From NCBI GenBank assembly GCA_037179335.1, contig JAKZHN010000008.1, positions 930,001 through 994,000 of the forward strand: 64,000 nucleotides of DNA. Direction: 5' to 3'. Numbering within the stretch: position 1 is the stretch's first letter; every line of letters starts with the position of its first letter. The position numbers and the translations under genes were made by a program. This document shows positions 56,168 through 64,000 of this stretch, one piece after another. The notes under the pieces were generated by a model. It saw nothing but the letters and a program-made list of their open reading frames with translations, was not told the DNA's origin and ran no database searches. This DNA is from Cyclaneusma minus. Lineage: Eukaryota; Ascomycota; Leotiomycetes; Marthamycetales; Marthamycetaceae.

Positions 56168-57119
56168 GAGGTGTTGGAGAGAAATTGACTCAGGTTGAAG
56201 ACTTCAAGACTCGGATAGGTCTGGATTTGTTCTGCAGCAGGCCCGGAAAGCGTGTCTCTGCTTGAAGTCGGAGGGTAAGATGGAAGAGCGAGGTCTCGGA
56301 GGTTTGATGCAATGTCTCCGTTCGCGGGGAAGATGTTAGTTGGCAGACAATGTTAGTTGTACGATGTCTGACAGAAAGCAGCAGCGAGAGGCATTTATCA
56401 GTGATCACAAGCAAGTTCGGATGACCTGCTGGCTATGGTTGTCTGCAGGAAAAAGCAGGAACGGAGTGACTGCAGAGTTACAGCCAAGTAGATGACAAGG
56501 AGATGCTACATCTGGCTCACCGAGGGGCTGCAAGTTTTCAGCCAGCCACCAGATTCAGCTGTAACCTTCATGTGTGTGTACCGGAGTTGGTGCTACGCCG
56601 GCATGGTGGATACGGGGTAACTCCAGATAGTGTGGGGAATGTTTGGGGAGGTGGGGGGTAGATCTGGGGCGGAACCCCGCATACCTAAGCTTGATACTCA
56701 GTTAGGAAATATCCCTTATTCAAAATGAAAAGCTTCGAACTACCGAATACCTAAAATCTAATTCAATTCCCAAGCAATGTAAAATATTACAGTCAGTTAG
56801 AAAACGAATATAAGCCAAGTTCAGGTCTGAGTAACCGGAAGATAGAATAATACAATTGATTAGAAATAACAAGCAAATCAAGATAAGAACCAACCAAAAA
56901 TCAAAATTTAGAAACCAAATGACTGGGGACAGCTTCAGCTGTTCACGGCGGTTAAAAATGTGGTGACCGGGGATTGCCCATATCATATCATCATCAGCCC
57001 CGGAAGTCTCTCCGCGATTCCCGCTCGGCTAACCTTCCCTTACGAGCATCGAAGCTTCAGCTCTTCAATGTTCTCGAGAAAGTCTTCTTGCCAGCGATAG
57101 CATCATTGAAGACATCTTG
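56168..57119. other. Intergenic, divergent promoters, A+T-rich core
   Basis: About 950 bp between the leftward monooxygenase and the rightward JmjC gene. Positions 56700-56930 are A+T-rich but not RIP-like. No LTR, inverted repeat or coding sequence recognised. Confidence 0.4.
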
Positions 57120-58278
57120 ATGCCGCCACGAATACGCATCCAAAGAAAGCACCTCGCGCGCCCTACGACGGCGAGACCGAATCACGCGTGCCCTTCAGCA
57201 GTGAGATTCAGCCACACGTTATGTTCGGTTGATTGCATCAACGGTCCCTATGATGTCGTGGCCGTCGACGACTTCCGCCAACGCGCCTTCGAACCCCAGC
57301 TTCCTCTCCATATCCCCCTAGGCTCCAATCCGTGGCAGCGCAAGTCCCTACTGCCGCTGCCTGCGATCGCAAAATGGTTCGAGCTTCTGGAAGACCGCGC
57401 AGCTGGCGGTGACGATGTTCGTATAATTCAAGCCGCCATGGCGCCATCTCGAGACGTGCTTTTGCCTTACGAATTATATCTACCGGCATCGGCGACCGAC
57501 GACGATGAAAAGGTGCGTTGGCTGGCAGCTACCACGTAGCCTTTGCTGACAGGGCGAACAGGCCTTTACAGGCCTTGTCAGACTGCTAATGGAGCCTACC
57601 ACTACTCATACAGCACCCATACTCTCCGTACTCTCGGATTGGAGGAAGAAGGATTTCAAAGAACCGCTCTTCCACCGCTTCAACGCCCCCTTTTCTCTGC
57701 TTATAGACGCATGGAAGCATCTCGAGTTGAACCACGATATGCGGCTACCCAGTCTTTATATCGCACAAGCCCAGCTTAACAGCTTGCCGCAGGAACTACA
57801 GTCAGACCTACCAACCCCCCACTTGGTAACCGAGGCCGGGAAAGGAGACATCTACGATGCAAATATATGGCTGTCGTGCCCTCCGACATATACACCGCTT
57901 CACAAAGATCCCAACCCCAATCTTTTTGTCCAGATGGTGGGTTCCAAGACGGTACGAATATTTCGTCCAGAGGTTGGGCTTGGGATTTTCCGTCGAGTGC
58001 GCCAAAAACTCGGACAGAATCCCTATTTGATGTTCCGCGGAGATGAGATGATGAGCAGCCCAGAACGAGAAGTTTTGGAGCAAGCTGTTTGGGAAACTCC
58101 AACCGGAGAAGGCTTTGAGGTACAAGTACTCCCTGGTGATGCTTTATTTATTCCTAAGGGCTGGTGGCACAGTATCAAGAGCGTTGGCCATGGTAAGAAT
58201 GCATCTGTAAGTAACAGAGTACCCGTAAGTTCTCGAGTACAACGCTGATAAACCCAGGTCAATTGGTGGTTTCGATGA
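57120..58278 (+). CDS. JmjC-domain Fe(II)/2-oxoglutarate oxygenase
   Basis: Exons are 57120-57512, 57562-58206 and a 21-nt final exon 58258-58278, coding about 352 aa. The C-terminal half is the double-stranded beta-helix. The iron ligands are H and D in PLHKDPNPNLFVQMVG and the distal His in FIPKGWWHSIKSVG; the Lys in GSKTVRIF is a likely 2-oxoglutarate contact. The last splice gives the typical JmjC end ASVNWWFR. The N-terminus (RPTTARPNHACPSAVRFS) is basic and could be a targeting peptide. It belongs to the small cupin-like JmjC group (JMJD5/JMJD7/TYW5-like), whose members act on proteins or RNA, so a histone role should not be assumed. Intron 1 has two in-frame acceptors 9 nt apart (57552 and 57561), giving 352 or 355 aa. 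Confidence 0.85.
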
Positions 58279-58392
58279 CAACAGCAATGTAACGAGAACA
58301 CAAGACACAACATCACAACATTGCACAGCAATCTGCCAAACCCCGCTCGAAGACAAATAGATCAGTTGCTACTAGCAACAGCTTGCTTATGC

Positions 58393-59132
58393 TTAGGAGG
58401 GCGGCGGCCCCTTGAAAACGCTCAAGTCCAACGGGAGCCGCTCTCCCATCCAGATAGCCTGCTGCGTATGGTTACGCTCTGGCTCGTTTTCCTCTCCCGT
58501 GACCGGGTCAACGGTGTTTGGATGCACCAACACGCTCAAGGGACCACGATGGATCGCAAGCCAAGGGATAAAGGCGCCGAATTGTGCGGGCGTGAACAAG
58601 TTGACTTCAAACATGGCGACTGGATGAGGTCCTACGGGCTCCTCCCAAAACCGGTAAATTCGCAATTCAGGGACTGCTTGTGTCAGTTGCGAAATACTTA
58701 AGCAAGAAGCAGGGTGGTACCAAAGCACGAGAACGGGGGGAATATACAACGAGTGAATATGGGGACTCACACTCTCTTCTTATTCGCTCCCATAACTCTT
58801 TGGCGTATTTCTTCTGCTCTTGGTTCTTGTGGAAGTGGTATATGTGCACATCGCTGTTCAGCCCTGCGTTAGCTCTTTGATAGTCCTCGACAGCCACTGC
58901 CACGTGACTTTTCACCGGTATCACAAGAAATAAGAGGGCAAGCTTACAAAGCTCCTCTCCTACCGCGATTCAGTGGCTCGGTGAATTTCTCGTAGCTATC
59001 GCTCAATACACCGGTCTGGATATTGACGTAACTCTTCCCATCCTCGGTTTTCTCTTCTGGTAGCTGGGGCAGAGTTTGGCCTTCGTAGATGGCAAGGGGA
59101 GAGGGGTAGGTGTATAGTGACGGGTCTGCCAT
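58393..59132 (-). CDS. DOPA 4,5-dioxygenase-like protein
   Basis: Three exons: 59132-58948, 58853-58771 and 58673-58393, coding 182 aa, the normal family size. The family (PF08883-type) opens the ring of DOPA or related catechols extradiol-wise, as in fungal betalain/muscaflavin pigment synthesis, but most ascomycete members are uncharacterised. The splices restore RRGAFDVHIYHFHKN, with metal-binding type His residues, then AKELWERIRREFPELRIYRFWEEPVGPHPVAMFEVNLF. The C-terminal stretch IHRGPLSVLVHPNT carries the last conserved His, and RNHTQQAIWMGERLPLDLSVF closes the protein. It converges with the JmjC gene (114 bp between stops). ATG 59132 (MADPSLYTYPSP) is chosen over 59168 because relatives start there. 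Confidence 0.88.
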
Positions 59133-60694
59133 TTTCGGGGAGCAAGAAGGACGAAAGGAGGTCTGCACTTCGTATGAGTTCCTGTTCTGATATTCTCCTG
59201 GTCTTTCAGGAGAAGCGGGGTCAGGAGTAGGACTCGGGAATTGAGGATTGCGAATTGAGGATTAGAGAGGGTGATCCGCGAATTCGAAGATAATGATGTT
59301 GGGAAAGTACCTAGCGAAATAATGGAACGAGAATCGGTGCCTATGAGACAGGAAGTCGACGACAGTTTGTCATTGGCATTGCTGATGGCGTGAGTTGTCT
59401 GGTACGTATGCACCTCGTCGGCATCTGGAAAATTTTCGGCTTTGGCTTCGGGTGATGCACCCAGCAAGCCTCCTCCGTGCAACCACCAACATACTCAGAA
59501 CTCCGACCGAGGATTCACAAATCACGAGAGACTTAGCAGTAACAAATAGTATTGCCACCGAAAGCCCTCATCTCGTTCTCTCTACTCCATGACTTTGGGC
59601 GTCCCACAACATCGCAGCGTGCCCAGGCTCGGGCCCGCTTCCATCGGCTTTTTGGACACCATCTCTCCCACGAAAAACAGATGCTCAAAGCATCTGCATG
59701 GCTCTTTCAAGAATTATCTCGGTCTGATCAGTTGAGAATTTCTCGAGTCGATGCCGATGAGTCTATCAGAATCAGATGGCCCCCGGAGCGACCGACACTG
59801 CATACAACCTAACGACGCTCGTTGTGTAATGTAGTAATTGCAACTGGATGATGATAACATGAGTGCAATCATTGTTGCTAGGTACTCATGGAACGACCAT
59901 TATCGAGAAAGGCTGAATCTCTTTCTCTATCTCTCTTGGTTCACCTCAATTTGACTCTTATCATTCGTACTAGGGGTGCGGTGACTGATGGCCGGATGGG
60001 TGAACATTAGCTTCCCGGTCTCTTCTGCTCACAAGTCAAAGCATGTCGCAAAACATCCTTGCTTCCAGCTTCCAAAGCTTGCTGGAATGAGACTCCATGA
60101 TAGGCTGGCAGTTAAGCACGCGAGAGATCTTACTTTGAAGATTTGGCTTTCCGGGACCCGTCTGGCCAACAAGGACTTGGTTCTTGATCCTGTTTCCTCC
60201 AGTGAGTTCAGATGAATCTAGTATCTACACAGATTCCTTCTTACCTTCATAGTGGGCGTGTCCCTGTGATATCTGGACTATTGATACAAAATTCTCAGTT
60301 GCATTTCCGTCTCCAGCATGACCATTGAGTTACTATCAATGCGAGCAGTAGTGTTGTTTATTTGTTCATTTGCTTGCTATATGCTCACATATTCCTGGTT
60401 CTGAAGACGGATACAATATATGCTATAGCGCAAGTTCAAGCTTTCCGGACCCTTTCGAAAGAACCTTCTCCCGAACAAACTTCATTGGGTTTCGGACCTG
60501 TCGAAGCCCCGTGCTGCTCTATCTCATTACTTATAACCATTTGGTTTTGCTCGCTCAATGCCACAACTTTCCCAGCCAGAGCGAGGCTAGATGTTTGTCG
60601 AAGTCTCAAGCTTTTGACGCTGGACATAATCTCTCAACGTCTGCTCTTTTTCCTGGAACCTGCTTGGCCTAGTGTCGCTTCTCGAACAACCACC
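59133..60694. other. Intergenic, divergent promoters
   Basis: About 1.56 kb between the leftward dioxygenase and the rightward P450 pseudogene. Short frames at 59395-59812 and 60362-60672 have no domain content. No RNA gene or repeat recognised. Confidence 0.4.
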
Positions 60695-62692
60695 ATGATA
60701 TATTCCAGTTACCTCGCCGATCTAGGCGCAAAAGACTGGGTGATTTATGTGCTTTTCCATACTCTCATCTTCGTAAGCGTGTGTACAACCTGTGGCTTCA
60801 AGCAAAACTGACAAACATGTTAGGGATTACTCGTCATTACATATTGTCTCACCCTTCATCCTCTGACAAAATATCCTGGACCGCTGTTAGCAAAGATAAC
60901 TGACCTTCATCAAGTATATTACGCTTGGTCCGGGTCGAAGCATATCCGTATAAAAAATCGCTGGAGAACACACTGGTATCATAAGCTGACATGGATGTCG
61001 TAGAGACCTGGCGATGCCATCAAAAATACGGTATATAACCCACACTGGATGAGAACTATATCTGACTGCGTTTGTTAATACCACTCGCAGGTGATATTTA
61101 CCGCCACGGGGTGAACAGCCTTTCAATCAACACTAGCAGCGCGTACAAGTCCATTTATGGTCTGAAAGCCAATGTTGAAAAGGCTCCCTTCTATACTACC
61201 TTCCGAGCTGTGAAAAGCGCTCCACATACTCAGAACTGCATCGACAGGGAACTTCATGCTAGAAAGCGGTTCGTGGCTCCCCTAATGCGCCCAAACTTCT
61301 TTCACCATGTTCAACTTTCAGAAAACTAACACTAAGTGTAACTATAGTCGGGTACTTTCACATGCATTCTCTGGGGCAGCCCTGCAGTCAATGAGCGAGT
61401 ATGTACTCACTCATTCAGACACGAAGATTCTGCTCCCTCCTGCCTTCTGGAAATGAAGGCAGCAATCCGCAGGAAGACGGCCGCGGCAACGAAGGATGGG
61501 GTACCCCGAAGAACATGTCTCATGTGTGCGATTACCTTACTTTCGATATTATGGGCGATCTATGTTTCGGCGAAGACGCATTTAATACGCTCTCATCACC
61601 CGAATACCGTCATGTGATACCTCTGATAGCTGACAGTGGGCGACGCGGAAACACGGTATGTCTCCAATACAACCGCTTCCGTCAGATTCAAAAGCTCTCT
61701 CAGTATTGGGTCATCTTCCCATGATCAAAATCACAAGTCCGGACATAGAAACCTTTCTCACATACAGCGATCACAGGTCGGCAGTCTCCCCCTCCTACAC
61801 AAAATCGACTTCCTCCTCTTCCCCACTCTCTGTCTCAGCAACACAAGATTCCGCGAGTTCTCCGGCATGCAATCCCGCAGAAAAGCGTCGAGAACTCCCG
61901 AAACAAACCCACGCAAAGACTTCTTCTACTACCTGCTCAACTCCACAGATCCAGTCACAGGCAGTCGAAGCTTTCGCCACTGGAACTGCGCGCCGAATCG
62001 GGACTTCTGATTGTCGCCGGAAGCGATACTACGAGCACTTGTCTGGCTGCCTGCTTCTATTATCTGTGTGCTCATCCACAGAAGCTGGCTAAGTTAAGAT
62101 CTGAGATTGACGCTGCTTTTGAGGATGTGGAGGAAATTAGGAGTGGGGAGAAGTTGAATGGTTTGAAGTACCTGAGGGCTGTGCTTGATGAGTCAATGCG
62201 GATGAGTCCTCCGGTTGGTGGTGTATTGCCGAGAAGGGTGCTGAAGGGCGGGTTGCTCATTGCTGGTGAGCAGAAAGGGGATAAAATCTTGATCCCTGAA
62301 GGCACCATAGTTGGAACGGGTGCATACGCTCTTCATCACAAAGAAGAGTACTTTCCTCATCCATTTGAATTTGCGCCCGAACGATGGCTAGTGGGAGAAC
62401 AGCTAGCGGAGAGGAGAACCACCCGGGAGGATGTCGATGTAGCTAAAGGCGCGTTTGCGGCTTTCAGCATGGGTAACAGGGGGTGCCTCGGCAAGAGCTT
62501 GGCGTATGCGGAGGCCACCACTGCGATGGCAAGGGCAGTGAAGTTGTTTGATATGCGACTGGTGGAGGGAGATGAAGGTAAAGTGTGGTTGGCGGGGAGG
62601 AAGATGGTGGACTGAGAAAGGGGGAGTTCTACGTGTTTGACGCTTTTACGGGAGCGAAAGAGGGCCCTATGGTGGAGTTTCGGAAGAGATGA
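60695..62692 (+). pseudogene. Cytochrome P450 monooxygenase with three frame breaks
   Basis: Exons by splice signals: 60695-60772, 60824-60947, 61004-61030, 61091-61268, 61348-61655 and 61777 onward. Landmarks in order are the N-terminal hydrophobic anchor, LHPLTKYPGPLLAKITD, RCHQKYGDIYRHGVNSLSINT, HARKRRVLSHAFSGAAL, DYLTFDIMGDLCFG, I-helix AGSDTTST, K-helix DESMRM (E-x-x-R), FAPERWL, and the heme loop FSMGNRGCLG with the cysteine ligand. So catalytic parts are all recognisable, but not in one frame. The frame shifts by one base near 61420 (between EYVLTHSDT and FCSLLPSGN), again near 61960 (between DPVTG and SPLELRAESG), and near 62580 (the current frame stops at 62613 while RKGEFYVFDAF continues in another). 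No intron can explain these. Either a pseudogene or several sequencing indels. Confidence 0.8.
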
Positions 62693-63112
62693 GAGGCAGC
62701 CCTGGTGGAGAGAGAGCATCTAGAATTCAGTAGCCTGCGGCGTTGATTGCTGCACGCAACAGTCGCAGAGTGAACTCAGCGTTGGATTCCGCAGAAGTGT
62801 ATCTAGATTCTTCAACCAAGTTGTCGTAATGCCTTGCATGTGACGTGCATACGGGCTTGCATGTGGAATGATAGACGTGCAACAAACCACAAAATGGCAA
62901 ATCCCAGTACCTCGGAATACAGTAGCAATCTCTTTCCGAGACTCCGGATCCCATCCGAGGAATGTATCGATGCGCGACAAAATGATCAAGATATACTTGC
63001 TCATTCCTGCACTCGTCGATGTGCAACAAAGCTACTCACCTCCACGTGGTTTTCAAATATATCATATCGTGCTTTCGATAATTCCTGCAACACCATCCTT
63101 TTCCACCCCCAT
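62693..63112. other. Intergenic between convergent genes
   Basis: 420 bp of 3' flanks between the P450 and the amidase. Overlapping short frames only. Confidence 0.4.
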
Positions 63113-64000
63113 TCACTCACTCAGTCTGCCAAGCTCATAGTCCCGATGAACCCCCCTTCTGTCAGGTACGACTTCCGGCACCGCCCCATAACTCCTCGCA
63201 TCCACCGTCCCATTCACAGCCCCCGGCACTCTCCTCCCCTCTCCCATCTTCTCAAGCACACTCGCCACCCCCAACAACCTCCCCTCATCCCACTTCCTCC
63301 CCAGAATCTCCATTCCCACCGGCACACCCACCAGTGCCTCCCCCGTCTTTTCCGCATACCCTGCCGGCACACACACAACCGGCCATCCCGCGAGCGCTGC
63401 CAGTATCCCATTTCTTCCATACTGGCTCTTCGCTCCCACTTTTACGGGTAAATTTTTCTGCTGCGGATAGATGAGTGCTGTGAGATTGTGCTTGCTGAAG
63501 ATAGACACTAGTGTCTCTTGGAGAGATGCGATTTGGGTGAGCTTGGAGGTGTATGTGGAATTTGAGGGCGATGAGATGAGGGCGGATTGGATGTAGGCGT
63601 GTTGTGAAGGGATTACGAGGAATTTGTGCGAGTTGTACATTGAGGTTAGGGATGAGGGGGGAGGGCTGGCGAAAGGCGTGGTTTGGAGGTACGAGTCCAT
63701 TGCGGAGCGGAACTCGGACGTCTGCGTGTCTAAGCGGGCAGAGAGGGAGGGAGCGTTGAAAAGCGAACCTGTGATATTCACAACTGATGCGCCGGCCGAA
63801 GTAAGCTTGGAAACCATATTTTCCATGATAGTGTTCACAGCGTCTGTCTCAGGTGATGAAGTCCGGTCGAAGAACCCCTCTATAAGCCCAAAACGCAGAC
63901 CTTCCAATCCAATATCCTCTCCGAGAAATTTGGTATAATCGATCCCTGCCTTTCCACGCGGAATCTGCTCGGTAGCATTATCAGCAACATCATATCCAAT
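63113..64000 (-). CDS. Amidase signature family protein, C-terminal part (cut by window edge)
   Basis: The frame is open from 64000 down to the stop at 63113 (296 codons), and the start lies beyond the right edge. It begins in the window at IGYDVADNATEQIPRGKAGIDYTKFL and continues LRFGLIEGFFD and NTIMENMVSKLTSAGASVVNI, the post-catalytic region of amidase signature hydrolases. Near the C-terminus ALAGWPVVCVPAGYAEK and LVGVPVGMEILGRKWDEGRLL are the family's conserved closing blocks. The Ser-cis-Ser-Lys triad and the Gly/Ser-rich signature are expected upstream and cannot be judged here. Potential N-glycosylation sequons (NIT, NST, NLT, NGT) would fit a secreted enzyme. The substrate is unknown. 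Confidence 0.88.
   Translation of the reverse strand: MGYDVADNATEQIPRGKAGIDYTKFLGEDIGLEGLRFGLIEGFFDRTSSPETDAVNTIMENMVSKLTSAGASVVNITGSLFNAPSLSARLDTQTSEFRSAMDSYLQTTPFASPPPSSLTSMYNSHKFLVIPSQHAYIQSALISSPSNSTYTSKLTQIASLQETLVSIFSKHNLTALIYPQQKNLPVKVGAKSQYGRNGILAALAGWPVVCVPAGYAEKTGEALVGVPVGMEILGRKWDEGRLLGVASVLEKMGEGRRVPGAVNGTVDARSYGAVPEVVPDRRGVHRDYELGRLSE

Noticed and set aside
58144..58248. JmjC protein ending at 58248 without the last splice
   Set aside because: A GTAAGT donor and CCCAG acceptor join to a 21-nt exon that yields the family's standard C-terminus (VNWWFR), so the read-through end is an intron.

Overview
The window looks like nuclear DNA of a filamentous ascomycete (Pezizomycotina). 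The genes carry short GT-AG introns of roughly 45-300 nt, often with a CTAAC/CTGAC-like branch site, and several encode typical fungal families. The window also holds a 12.9-kb block of extreme A+T content that is best read as retrotransposons destroyed by repeat-induced point mutation (RIP). I cannot name the species. All exon joins below were worked out by hand from reading frame, splice signals and remembered family conservation; none was checked against transcripts or databases.

Left arm (about 1.4-26.5 kb) is ordinary, mostly housekeeping euchromatin. It holds a tRNA pseudouridine synthase, a small hot-dog thioesterase, a Gfo/Idh/MocA oxidoreductase with a GC-AG intron, a secreted PLC-like phosphodiesterase, ATP phosphoribosyltransferase (his1), ribosomal protein S28, a large acidic coiled-coil protein with a Net1/Dnt1-like N-terminus, an EFM7-type methyltransferase, a two-TM conserved fungal protein, ribosomal protein L1/L10A (uL1) and a DHA2-like MFS transporter.

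Middle (26,818-39,747) is one LTR-retrotransposon insertion. A 193/194-bp TG...CA LTR lies at each end and a 5-bp ATTAT target duplication flanks the whole block. Inside it a second LTR element (28,269-36,731, LTRs about 226 bp, AATTT target duplication) is nested in a gypsy-type sequence whose uninterrupted homologue, the empty site, is also present in the block. Two decayed copies of a Ty3/gypsy reverse transcriptase are readable on the minus strand. The residual C/G is strongly concentrated in GpC steps, and the direction of LTR-LTR differences flips inside the LTR, which marks where mutation stopped.

Right arm (40-64 kb) starts with a tandem pair of uncharacterised paralogues with identical exon layout, one broken by an in-frame TAG. 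An AtuA-like (DUF1446) protein, an F-box protein and a VWA protein follow. After these comes a run of metabolic or accessory genes: an MFS transporter, a Baeyer-Villiger-like flavin monooxygenase, a JmjC protein, a DOPA 4,5-dioxygenase-like protein, a cytochrome P450 with three frame breaks, and an amidase running off the right edge. This run resembles a catabolic or secondary-metabolic neighbourhood without a backbone synthase, but that is inference.

I found no CRISPR array, no intact rRNA or tRNA gene, and no clearly new multi-gene system. The most interesting signals are the mutation-context pattern and edges of the RIP block and the uncharacterised duplicated gene beside it.
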